Origin: Allodiplogaster sudhausi
Taxonomy: Eukaryota > Nematoda > Chromadorea > Rhabditida > Diplogasteridae
Direction of reading: 5' to 3'
NCBI GenBank assembly: GCA_945643635.1
Contig: CALZFC010000057.1
Span: forward strand, 1,064,001-1,128,000
Length of the DNA: 64,000 bases
Positions 44,700-57,125 of the stretch are shown piece after piece (the first letter of the stretch is position 1; every line of letters starts with the position of its first letter). The notes under the pieces were generated by a model. It saw only the letters and a list, made by a program, of their open reading frames with translations, made no database searches and was not told the origin of the DNA. Made by a program: the position numbers and the translations under genes.

Positions 44700-47600
44700 T
44701 CATTAAAGTGCCCTGCCAGGGCCGTGAAGTGGGAAATTTTTGGAACGCATTTTGGGCCTCCGTTTTTCCTCGGTAGTTAAAGCTTTTGCGACATGTTATA
44801 TACCATTCCGTAGCTCTCGTGAAGGCGAATAACTATCTCATACAAACCGTTTTCATATTTTGCCTTTTTTGATCTACTTTCATGGTCAGAATGTTCAGGC
44901 CACTATTTCGGCCTTAGCTATCACTGAGACTTTTTGGCGCATATTTTTTTTATTGTAGAGCCAAAAATTAGCTATCGAATGATTGGTAGATCATGGGATT
45001 TGATTCAGGCATATTCGAGATATGAATTATTATGTGGCTTTTTGGGCTATTTTCTCTGCACGTCGAAAGTCATGGGTCGCAGGTTCGGAGTCGCGCGCGC
45101 GCAAACCCTTTTGCACGCTTTTATATGACTTATGGTTAAATTTAAAGTGTGAAATCATGTACAAAAGACACCAAGCTTTCTGATGAGCTCAAATTCAAAG
45201 GCTTAGGATGTCATGTCAATAAACGACGCTAGAACAGACTTTTGTCCTTTTTAAGCCAACTAACAAGCCTTAGGGCCAACAAACAACGCTTAGAGCCAAC
45301 AAATGACCCTCAGAGTCAACCAACAACAAACCAAGACCCCAACCAACAACCCTTGGAGCCTACTGACAATGGCAGAAGGCCCGTAGCGTGACGAAGTCAC
45401 GCTAGTTAGAGTATGTACTTAGAAACGCTTGTCCATTATTGACTGGGTTTGCGCGGAGCGGCGTAGTGGCCGGCGGGGTTGAGATTTTCGAGTGGGGTTT
45501 TTTTAGGATGGTAAATGAATATTGGGGCTACGTTTTGGTATTGGTTTGGGATTTTTGGGATTTGGGTTTGGGGGTGACGCAAGCGGTCAAAGTTGCAACT
45601 TTTTGGCGCGCGGTTGCGCTGGGTTGGCGGGTTTGAGCTATTGCAGCATTTGAACGGAGCGGAGTTGGTGAATGGAAAAAATATGAGTCGATAGCCCATG
45701 TCTTAATTATTAAGATTCCTGGTTGGTTTGTTGAGAGTGCCTCAGGGGTGGCCAGGGGGCGTGGCCAAATTTTGACCCCCTTTTTTGGCCCTTTTTTACT
45801 ATGTTTTTGCTCACTAACTCAAATTTTCAAAAGGCGCATTTTTTGCTTTCGACATATATGATGTAGTTTTTCACGGCGCATGTTTTGATATATACATTGT
45901 GAAAAAAAGACATTCGGTCATATCGATCGAGGGCAAAAACCGGCGGACCCATTTTGTTAGGGCCGAACCTTTGAAAAATCAATACTCGGAGATTTGGGAC
46001 CGGAGCGGGATGGGACATTCAGAATATTGTTTAATTTTTAGAGAGCTTTGAAATGAGCCTACTCCCGTTTGGCTGGGTTTCGGAAAAGGTGTCCTGAGGG
46101 GGCCGTGAAATGTCGAATTTTTGGGAGGCCTTTTCCGTGGCTGTTTTTTCTCGGGGATTGGCCTTATGGCAACAAGTTATATATCATTCTGTAGCTCTCG
46201 ATAAGGCGAACAAATGTCTCATACAAAACGTTTTCATACAATGACGTTTTTGATCTACTTTTGGTCCGAGAATGTTTAGGCCACTTTTTCGACCTTAGCT
46301 ATCACTGACACTTTTTGGGGCATATTTTTATTCGAATAGAGCCTAAAATTAGCTATCGAATGGTGGGTAATACTTCTCATTTAATCCAGGCATATTCGAG
46401 ATATGAATTATTTTGTGGCTTTTTGGTACATTTTCATCGCACGCAGATATTCTACCGACCCAGGTTCGGAGTCGCGCGCGATCACACCCTTTTGCGCGCT
46501 TTTATATGAGTTAAAACTAAACAAATTCAATGCTAGGACATAGCGGACACTCCAAGGGAGAGAATGGGCAAAGATACTGAAACCAGGTCCCCCCATAGCT
46601 CCGCTAGTTAGAGTGTATACTTAGAAACGCTTGTCCATTATTGACTGGGTTTGCGCGGAGCGGCGTGGTGGGCGGGGGAGTTGAGATTTTCGAGTGGGGT
46701 TTTTTTAGGATGGTAAATGAATATTGGGGCTACGTTTTGGTATTGGTTTGGGATTTTTGGGTTTTGGTTTTGGGGTCGGCGCCGGCGGCCAAAGTTTCAA
46801 CTTTTCGGCGCGAGCTTACGCTGGGTTGGCCACTTTGAGCGTTTGCATCTTTTGAAAGGAGAGGAGTTGGGGAATGAAAAAAATATGAGTCGATAGCCCA
46901 TGTCTCAATTATTAAGATTCCTTGTTGGTTTGGTCATAGTGCCTCAGGCGTGGCCAGGGGGCGTGACCAAAATTTGACCCCCTTTTTTGGCCCTTTTTTA
47001 CTCTGTATTTGCTCACTAACTCAAATTTTCAAAAGGCGCATTTTCTGCTTTCGACATATATGATGTAGTTTTTCAAGGCGCATGTTTTGATATATACAAT
47101 GTGGAAAAAAAGACATTGGGTGATATCGATCGGGGGCAAAAACTGTCGGACCCATTTTGTTAGGAACGAACATTTGAAAAATCAATACTCGAAGATTTAG
47201 GATCGGAGCGGGACGGGACATTCAGAATATTATTTAGGTTTTGGAGAGCTTTGAAATGAGCCTACTCCCGTTTGGCTGGGATTCCGGGAAAGTACCCTAA
47301 GGGGGCCGTGAAATGTCGAAATTTTGGGAGGGTATTTCCGCGGCTGTTTTTTCTCAGGAGTTGGTGTTATGGCAACATGTTATATATCATTCTGTAGCTC
47401 TCGAGAAGGCGAACAAATGTCTCATACAAAACGTTTTCATATTTTGACTTTTTTGATCTACTATTTGGGTCAGAATGTTTAGGCCACTTTTTCGACCTTA
47501 GCTATCACTGGCACTTTTTGAGGCATGTTTTTATTCGAATAGTGCCGAAAATTTGCTATCGAATGGTATGTTGAACGTCCGAATTGGATTAGGCATATTC

Positions 47601-50600
47601 GAGATATGAATTATTATGTGGCTTTTTGGTATGTTTTCATCGCACGCAGATTTTCTTAACGACTCAGGTTCGGAGTCGCGCGCGGGCAAACCCTTTTGCG
47701 CGCTTTTATATGACTCCCAAAGCAAAGCTCTTAATGCTAGGACATAGCGGAGACTCCAAGGGAGATAATGGGCAAAGATACTGAAACCAGGTCCCCCCAT
47801 AGCTCCGCTAGTTAGAGAGTATACTTAGAAACGCTTGTCGATTATTTACTGGGTTTGCGCGGAGCGGCGTAGCGGGCGGTGGGAGTGAGATTTTCGAGTG
47901 CGGTTTTTTTAGGATGGAAAATGAATATTGGGGCTACGTTTTAGTATTGGTTTGGGATTTTTTGGTTTGGGGTTTGGGGTCGGCGCCGGCGGCCAAAGTT
48001 GAACCTTTTTGGCGCGAGCTTGCGCCGGGTTGGCCACTTTGAGCGTTTGCATCTTTTGAACGGAGAGGAACTGGCGAACGAAAAAAATATGAGTCGATAG
48101 CCCATCTCTTAATTATTAAGATTCCTGGTTGGTTTGTTGATAGTGCCTCAGGGGTGGCCAGGGGGTGTGGCCAAAATTTGACCCCCTTTTTTGGCCCTTT
48201 TTTACTCTGTTTTTTCTCACTAACTCAAATTTTCAAAAGGCGCATTTTCTGCTTTCGACATATATGATGTAGTTGTTCAAGGCGCATGTTTTGATATATA
48301 CATTGTGGAAAAAAAGACATTGGGTCATATCGATCGGGGGCATAAACAGGCGGACCCATTTTGTTAGGAGCGTACCTTTGAAAAATCAATACTCTGAGAT
48401 TTGGGATTGGAGCGAGACGGGACATTCAGAATATTGTTCAGTTTTAGGAGAGCTTTGGAATGAGCCTACTCCCGTTTGGCTGAGATTCCAGTAAAGTACC
48501 CTGAGGGGGCCGTGAAATGTCGAATTTTTGGGAGGCAGTTTCCGTGGCTGTTTTTTCTCGGGGATTGGCGTTATGGCTACATGTTATATATCATTCTGTA
48601 GCTCTCGAGCTGGTGAACAAATGTTTAATACAAACCATGTTCATATATTTACGTTTTTGACCTACTTTTGCGGTCAGAATGTTTAGGCCACTTTTTCGAC
48701 CTTACCTATCACTGACACTTTTTGGCGCATATTTTCTTTATTGTAGAGCCTAAAATTAGCTATCGAATTATGGGTAGATCATGGGATTTGATAAAGGAAT
48801 ATTCGAGATATGAATTATTTTGTGGCTTTTTGGTGCATTTTATGTGCACGCAGATTTTCTTAACGACCCAGGTTCGGAGTCGCGCGCGGGCAAACCCTTT
48901 TGCGCGTTTTAATTCGACCCCCAATGCAAAGATTAAATGCTAGGACATAGCGCGCACTCGAAGGGAGATATGGGCGGCGATACTGAAACCAGGTCCCCCC
49001 ATAGCTCCGCTAGTTAGAAAGTATACTTAGAAACGCTTGTGGTTTATTGACTGGGTTTGCGCGGAGCGGCGTAGTGGGCGGCGGGGTTGAGATTTTCGAG
49101 TGGGGTTTTTTTTAGGAGGTAAATGAATATTGGGGCTACGTTTTGGTAATGGTTTGGGATTTTTCGGTTTTGGGTTTGGGGGTGGCGCCGGCGGCCAAAG
49201 TTGCAACATTTCGGCGCGAGGTTGCGCTGGGTTGGCGACTTTGAGCGTTTGTATCTTTTGTTTCGGAGAAGATGGGAAGCTGGAAAAAATAGTGGCAGAT
49301 AGGGAATGTCTTCAAGATTAATAGGACACAAATTGGGCGAATTCCGCCAGAGGGTATAGGAAGTGGGCGTGGCCAAACTTTTACCCCGTTTTTTGGCCCT
49401 TTTTTGCTCTGTTTTTTCTCACTAACTCAAATTTTCAAAATTAACTTTTTCTCTTTCCGACATATATGATGTAGTTTTTCAAGGCGCATGTTTTGATATG
49501 TACATTGTGGAAAAAAAGACATTGGGTCATATCGATCGAGGGCAAAAACAGGCGGGCCCATTTTGTTAGGAGCGAACCTTTGAAAAATCAATACTCGGAG
49601 ATTTGGGATTGTAGTGGGACGTGACATTCTGAATATTGTACAGTTTTACGAGAGCTTTGGAATGAGCCTATTCCCGTTTGGCTGGGATTCCGGGAAAGTA
49701 CCCTGAGGGGGCCGTGAAATCTCAAAATTTTGTGAGGCCATTTCCTTGGCTGTTTTATCTCGGGAATTCGTGGTATGGCAACATGTTATATATGATTCTG
49801 TAGCTTTTGAGAAGGCGAACAACTTTCTCATACAAACCGTTTTGATATTCCGATGTTTTTGATCTACTCTTGGGGTCAGAAGGTTCAGGCCACTTTTTCG
49901 ACCTTAGCTATCACTGACACTTTTTGGGGCATATTTTTATTAAGATAGAGCCTAAAATTAGCTATCGAATGGTATGTTGGTCGTCAAGATTCGTTCAGTT
50001 ATATTCGAGATATGAATTATTTTGTGGCTTTTTGGTACATTTTCATCGCACGCAGATTTTCTAACGACCCAGGTTGGGAGTCGCGCGCGGGCAAACCCTT
50101 TTGCGCGCTTTTATATGACCCCCAATGCAAAGATTAAAATGCTAGGACATAGCGCGCACTCCAAGGGAGATAATGGGCAAAAATACTGAAACCAGGTCCC
50201 CCCATAGCTCCGCTAGTTAGAGAGTATACTTAGAAACGCTTGTCCATTATTTACTGGGTTTGCGCGGAGCGGCGTGGCGGGCGGGGGAGTTGAGATTTTC
50301 GAGTGGGGTTTTTTTAGGATGGTAAATGAATATTGGGGCTACGTTTTGGTATTGGTTTGGGATTTTTGGGTTTTGGTTTTGGGGTCGGCGCCGGCGGCCA
50401 AATTTGCAACTTTTCGACGCGCGCTTGCGCTGGGTTGGCCACTTTGAGCGTTTGTATCTTTTGTTTCGGAGAAGATGGGAAGCTGAAAAAAATAGTGGCT
50501 GATAGAGCAAGTCTTCAAGATAAATAGGACACAAATTGGGCAAATTTCGCCAGAGGGTATAGGAAGTGGGCGTGGCCAAAATTTGACCCCCATTTTTGGC

Positions 50601-53600
50601 CCTTTTTTGCTCTGTTTTTTCTCACTAACTCAAATTTTCAAAATTAACTTTTTCTCTTTCCGACATATATGATGTAGTTTTTCAAGGCGCATGTTTTGAT
50701 ATGTACATTGTGGAAAAAAAGACATTGGGTCATATCGATCGAGGGCAAAAACAGGCGGGCCCATTTTGTTAGGAGCGAACCTTTGAAAAATCAATACTCG
50801 GAGATTTGGGATTGGAGTGGGACGTGACATTCTGAATATTGTTTAGTTTTTGGAGAGCTTTGAAATGAACCTACTCCCGTTTGGCTGGGATTCCGGGAAA
50901 GTACCCTAAGGGGGCCGTGAAATGTCAAATTTTTGGGAGGTCATTTCCGCGGCTGTTTTATCTCTCGGATTTGTGGTATGGCAACATGTTATATATGATT
51001 CTGTAGCTTTTGAGAAGGCAAACAACTTTCTCATACAAACCGTTTTGATATTCCGATGTTTTTGATCTACTATTGGGGTCAGAAGGTTCAGGCCACTTTT
51101 TCGACCTTAGCTATCACTGACACTTTTTGGGCATATTTTTATTAAGATAGAGCCTAAAATTAGCTATCGAATGATAGGTTGTTCGTCGGTATTCGTTCAG
51201 GCATATTCGAGAAATGAATTATTTTGTGGCTTTTTGGTGCATTTTCACTGCACGCAGATATTCTACCAACCCAGGTTCGGAGTCGCGCGCGGGCAAACCC
51301 TTTTGCGCGCTTTTGTGTGAACCCTAATCAAACAAAACCTATGCTAGGACATAGCCAAGACTCCAAGGGAGATTATGGGCGGAAAATGTGATACCAGGTC
51401 CCCCCATAGCTCCGCTAGTTAGAGTATGTACTTAGAAACGCTTGTCGATTATTGACTGGGTTTGCGCGGAGCGGCGTAGTGGGCGGCGGGGTTGAGATTT
51501 TCGAGTGGGGTTTTTTTAGGATGGTAAATGAATACTGGGGCTACGTTTTGGTATTGGTTTGGGATTTTTCGGTTTTGGGTTTGGGGGTGGCGCCGGCGGC
51601 CAAAGTTGCAACATTTCAGCGCGAGGTTGCGCTGGGTTGGCGACTTTGAGCGTTTGTATCTTTTGTTTCAGAGAAGATGGGAAGCTGAAAAAAATAGCGG
51701 CAGATGGGGAATGTCTTCAAGATTAATAGGACACAAATTGGACGAATTCCGCCTGAGGGTCTTTCCTGTGGGCGTGGCCAAACTTTTACCCCGTTTTTTG
51801 GCCCTTTTTTGCTCTGTTTTTTCTCACTAACTCAAATTTTCAAAATTAACTTTTTCTCTTTCCAACATATATGATGTAGTTTTTCAAGACGCATGTTTTG
51901 ATATGTACATTGTGGAAAAAAAGACATTGGGTCATATCGATCGAGGGCAAAAACAGGCGGACCCATTTTGTTAGGAGCGAACCTTTGAAAAATCAATACT
52001 CGGAGATTTGGGGTTGGAGCGAGACGGGACATTCAGAATATTGTTCAGTTTTTGGAGAGCTTTGAAATGAGCCTACTCCCGTTTGGCAGGGATTCCGGGA
52101 AAGTACCCTAAGGGGGCCGTGAAATGTCAAATTTTTGGGAGGCCCTTTCCGTGGCTGTTTTTTCTCGGATGTTGGAGTTATGGCAACGTGTTATATATCA
52201 TTCTGTAGCTTTTGCGAAGGCGAACAAATATCTCATACAAAACTTTTTCATACAACGATGTTTTTGATCTACTTTTGGTCCGAGAATGTTTAGGCCACTT
52301 TTTCGACCATAGCTATCACTGACACTTTTTGGGACATATTCTTATTCAGATAGAGCCTAAAATTAGCTATCGAATGTTGGGTAATACTTCTCATTTAATC
52401 CAGGCACTTTCGAGATATGAATTATTTTGTGGCTTTTTGGTAAATTTTCATCGCACGCAGATTTTGTTAACGACCCAGGTTCGGAGTCGCGCGCGGGCAA
52501 ACCCTTTTGCGCGCTTTTATATGAGCTAAAACTAAACAAATTCAATGCTAGGACATAGCGGAGACTCCAAGGGAGATAATGGGCGACGATACTGAAACCA
52601 GGTCCCCCCATAGCTCCGCTAGTTAGAGTATGTACTTAGAAACGCTTGTCGATTATTGACTGGGTTTGCGCGGAGCGGCGTAGTGGGCGGCGGGGTTGAG
52701 ATTTTCGAGTGGGGTTTTTTTAGGATGGTAAATGAATATTGGGGCTACGTTTTGGTATTGGTTTGGGATTTTTCGGTTTTGGGTTTGGGGGTGGCGCCGG
52801 CGGCCAAAGTTGCAACATTTCAGCGCGAGGTTGCGCTGGGTTGGCGACTTTGAGCGTTTGTATCTTTTGTTTCAGAGAAGATGGGAAGCTGAAAAAAATA
52901 GCGGCAGATAGGGAATGTCTTCAAGATTAATAGGACACAAATTGGACGAATTCCGCCTGAGGGTCTTTCCTGTGGGCGTGGCCAAACTTTTACCCCGTTT
53001 TTTGGCCCTTTTTTGCTCTGTATTTGCTCACTATCGAAAATTCTGTTTGTACGATTTTCAATTCTCGAACATATATGATGTAGTTTTTGAAGGCGCATCT
53101 TCTGATCTATTGATCTGCTCCGTAGCCCTCCCAGATCGATAGATACGAGGCAAAAACCGGCCGACCAATTTTGTTAGGAGCAAACCTTTGAAAAATCAAT
53201 ACTCGGAGACTAGGGATTGGAGCGAGACGGGACATTCATAATATTGTTCAGTTTTTGGAGAGCTTTGAAATGAGCTTATTCCCGTTTGGCTGGGTTTCGG
53301 AAAAGTTGTCCTGAGGGGGCCGTGAAATGTCAAATTTTTGGGAGGCCCTTTCCGCGGCTGTTTTTTCTCGGGGATTGGTATTATGTCTACATGTTATATA
53401 TCATTCTGTAGCTCTCGAGAAGGCGAACAAATGTCTCATACAAATCGTTTTCATATAACGACATTTTTGATCTACTTTTGGGGTTAGAATGTTTAGGCCA
53501 CTTTTTCGACCTTAGCTATCACTGACACTTTTTGGGGCATATTTTTGTGAAGATAGAGCCTAAAATTATCTATCGAATGATATGTTGTTCGTCGGTATTT

Positions 53601-54925
53601 GTTCAGGCATGTTCGAGATATGAATTATTTTGTGGCTTTTTGGTGCATTTTCATGGCACGCAGATTTTCTAACGACCCAGGTTCGGAGTCGCGCGCGGGA
53701 AAACCCTTTTGCGCGCTTTTATATGATCTAAAACTAAACTAATTCAATGCTAGGACATAGCGAAGACTCCAAGGGAGATAATGGGCGGCGATACTGAAAC
53801 CAGGTCCCCCCCATAGCTCCGCTAGTTAGAGTGTATACTTAGAAACGCTTGTGGTTTATTGACTGGGTTTGCGCGGAGCGGCGTTGTGGGCGGGGGAGTT
53901 GAGATTTCCGAGTGGGGTTTTTTAGGATGGAAAATGAATATTGGGGCTTCGTTTTGGTATTGGTTTGGGATTTTTGGGTTTTGGGTTTGGGGGTGGCGCC
54001 AGCGGCCGAAGTTGCAACTTTTTGGCGCGAGGTTGCGCTGGTTTGGCCAGTTTGAGCGTTTGCATCTTTTGAACGGAGAGGAGTTGGGGAATGAAAAAAA
54101 TATGAGTCGATAGCCCATCTCTTAATTATTAAGATTCCTGGTTGGTTTGTTGATAGTGCCTCAGGGGTGGCCAGGGGGCGTGGCCAAAATTTGTCCCCCT
54201 TTTTTGGCCCTTTTTTACTATGTTTTTTTCTCACTTTTTCAAAATCTGTACCCGCGATTTTCTTTGTTTCGACATATATCATGTAGTTTTGGACGGCGCA
54301 TCGACTGATCTATTGCGCAGGTCGTGAAACTACCTGGATCGACAGATACGAGGCAAAAACAGGCCGACCCATTTTGTTAGGGGCGAACATTTGAAAAATC
54401 AATACTCGGAGGTTTGGGACCGGAGCGGAATGGGACCTTCAGATTATTGTTCAGTTTTACGAGGGTTTTCATATGAGTCTACTCCCGTTAGGCTGTGATT
54501 CCGGGAAAGTACCCTGAGGGGGCCGTGAAATCTCGAAATTTTGGGAGGCCGTTTCCGCGGCTGTTTTTTATCGAATGTTGGAGTTATGGTAACGTGTTAT
54601 ATACCATTCGGTAGCTCTCGAGAAGGCGAACAAATATCTCATACAAACTATGTTCATATATTGACGTTTTTGATCTACTTTTGGGGTTAGAATGTTTAGG
54701 ACACTTTTTCGACCTTAGCTATCACTGACACTTTTTGGGGCATATTTTTTTCCAAATACAGCCTAAAATTAGCTATCGAATGATAAGTAGATCATGAGAT
54801 TTGATCAAGGCGTATTCGAGATATGAATTATTTTGTGGCTTTTTGGTGCATTTTCATCGCACGCAGATATGCTACCGACCCAGGTTCGGAGTCGCGCGCC
54901 GGCAAAGTCTTTTGCGCGTTTCAGC
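44700..54925 (+). repeat. Tandem satellite array, about 1.2-kb unit, about 8.5 copies
   Basis: The word GACTGGGTTTGCGCGGAGCGG or its close variant recurs at about 45441, 46643, 47850, 49049, 50252, 51456, 52660 and 53862, that is every 1198-1206 bp. Each unit also carries CATATATGATGTAGTTTTT, GGGGGCCGTGAAAT, TTAGCTATCACTGACAC, GGAGTCGCGCGCG and CTCCGCTAGTTAGAG. Units are mosaics: the block after GCGTTTG(C/T)ATCTTTTG is of type A (ATGAGTCGATAGCCCAT; units 1, 2, 3 and 8) or type B (GGGAATGTCTTCAAGATTAA and relatives; units 4-7), and the block after GATGTAGTTTTT has at least three versions. No unit has a convincing gene; the minus frames of up to 110 codons are short and inconsistent. Confidence 0.92.
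45240..45365 (+). repeat. Short-unit repeat replacing part of satellite unit 1
   Basis: Degenerate copies of GCCAACAAACAACGCTTAGA (about 20-25 bp) occupy the place where other units have GCTAGGACATAGCG to CCCCATAGC. The first unit is therefore an edge unit with foreign sequence. Confidence 0.7.
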
Positions 54926-54929
54926 AATA

Positions 54930-55400
54930 AGTCTTGAGCACTAGAAACCCTTTATAATCAAAGTTAGAAGATGGTTTGAACATGGTTTGGCTTCTTTATT
55001 ATTGAACCAAAAACGACATATTAGGCGGACATAGAGAACACAGTTTAGGTTAATTTATTGCTTTTTTCTTAACACTAAATAAACATGAAAGGTTAGCTTC
55101 GAAAAAGAATAAAACATGTCGCCAATCTTTTGATTAGGTACATCCAGGCACATGGTGTGATATTACAATAACTTGTCTGGTGCACTTCACTCTAATAGCT
55201 CATATTTTTCAGGAAAGTGGACTTAGAGACATCCGTTTTAGCATCTCTTTTTTTTATTTGTTCATTGCTACGAAATAAATATAGAATAACTGTAAAATAA
55301 TGTTAAAAACAGTTGAAAGTATCAAAAAGTATTTCTGAAGAAATATGCGCTATGATGCATGGTGCACTTCTAAAAAAACTTTTGTCTTTCTTGGGCGACA
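54930..55400. other. AT-rich spacer, no gene recognised
   Basis: After the satellite ends (CTTTTGCGCGTTTCAGC) the sequence is AT-rich with no repeats or frames of note until the acceptor at 55400. Confidence 0.5.
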
Positions 55401-55401
55401 G

Positions 55402-56836
55402 GATGTTGGCTGCGTTCTGCTACTTTCGTCATGCGGCCGGCACGCGCATCTTCGAGCGGCATTCGCGGCAACGGCATGGTCGCCCTCGGTAAGCATGTTT
55501 TGTATTCTTATATATTTTCTTATATAAAATCAGAAACAATCAGAGTTTATTCTGTTTCCATGGTTGTTTGATGTTTGTTTTCATTCGATATGAGTATAGT
55601 TCTTTTGGATTGCGGATGGTTTTTGTGTTATTTTTATTAAAGAATTTAAATATATTCGAATAATTGTAAAGTTTTTTGTTATAGTGGCGACTGCGAGGAA
55701 GCCGCCGGAGAAGGCGTCCGCCGGCGCCAAGGGACGCGAGAGTCCCCTTCGCCTCCTATGGTTAGATATTCACTTTTTTCTCTTTTTTTAACTTATATTA
55801 TTTCTTTTAGTTAACTGTTAAACAAAGCAAGTATATATACTTGAATTACGATCAGGTTATAATCAAAATGTTTCTTTTCTAACAGTGAGTTATTCTGGGT
55901 ATTTGTTTTGTTTCATTTTAAGATCGGGTCATTTTATTTAGGATAGCATTGGCAATATGCTTTAGAATGTTGTTTGCTGATTTATTATGGGAAGAATGTT
56001 ATGCTTTAGAATGTTGTTTGCTGATTTATTATGGGAAGTAATAGCAACGCTCTCATCGTGTTTTTTTTTAAATCGGTTGATTAAGATATATTCTCTATAA
56101 TGTTGGTAGGAATACGTTTCTTTCTGGATTGAGGATAATGTATGATGGGAATTTCAGTGAAATTCTCGGATTATCTTCTTTAAAGTTTATTAATGGCCTT
56201 TCAATATTCCTTTCGGAGTTTTTTTTAAACTGTCTTTGAGTATGGTTTAGGTTTATGAATTTTTTTTTTAGGAAGTTCACTGAATATGTTTATTGGTTCT
56301 TTATTTGAGTGAAGTATCATTGCATATTTTTCGGTTCAAGGCTGCTAACTGTTTTCGAATGCTGGGTGGCGGTATTAAAGTTTATATTTTTAGCGGATTA
56401 GAAGTTCAAATTCGATTGAGAGCAGGGTAAATGTTAAATGTCAACCTTCACAAATATTAATAATTTGTTTTGACCAAATTTTTATTTAACAGGTTACAGG
56501 ATTCGAATCGCTTAGTTGTTTTTGGTTACATCAAAGTAATCTTTTTAAAAGATTTCTTTCAGAATGCATATTCTTTTTGGGGCTATTTTTTCGCATTTCT
56601 TTTAGCTGGTTAATGTTGTAGTGTTGGATAGTTTTGCGTAATATGCATCGTGATTATATCCTTCCTATATTCCGAGAACTTCGAACGGGATCTTCAGTTC
56701 TTTCAGCTTTTTAACTTTTGTCTGTACCCTATTTATTTAAAGTATTTCTTTTTTAGCAAGGACGTGAAGGCGGGCACCGACCGTTCAATGATGTCTGCGA
56801 GGACTTCGGCCACACCGGACACTCAAGAGTTTTAAG
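55402..56836 (+). CDS. Three GC-rich candidate exons, unknown protein
   Basis: Exons 55402-55488, 55685-55760 and 56757-56836 are GC-rich islands in AT-rich sequence, each bordered by AG and GT (GCGACAG|, |GTAAGC; TTATAG|, |GTTAGA; TTTTTAG|, |GTACTT). One phase-consistent reading has high GC at third positions and ends in TAA at 56833-56835: Ala/Arg-rich, with KPPEKASAGAKGRESPL and CKDVKAGTDRSMMSARTSAT. A second phase-consistent reading starts with ATG at 55403 (MLAAFCYFRHAAGTRIFERH) and stays open into a candidate exon at 59973. I prefer the first because of its codon pattern. No family is recognised. Confidence 0.45.
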
Positions 56837-57125
56837 GTACTTTTATACATATTACTTATATTTTATTTATTAAAATCCTTTTACAGTTTTTTTTACCTTG
56901 TTCATTTTAAGAGAGTAGTTTATACAAAACTTTCAAAAGGGCTGGGTTGTGTAAGTATACCACTTTAGATTGACAGCATATTTTGAAATGCCATTTTAAA
57001 AGTTACTTTGGATTACTTTATTTCCCATTACCTCAAATGTTGAATTTAGGCGTATTTATATTGAACTTTTTAAACGGGTACTTTAATATTCTTCTTTTTT
57101 TACCTCATTAAGGTTAATTTTTTTA

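Noticed and set aside
49044..54282. Minus-strand frames of 84-147 codons in satellite units
   Set aside because: They vary in length and frame between units and are broken by indels; no domain and no consistent start.
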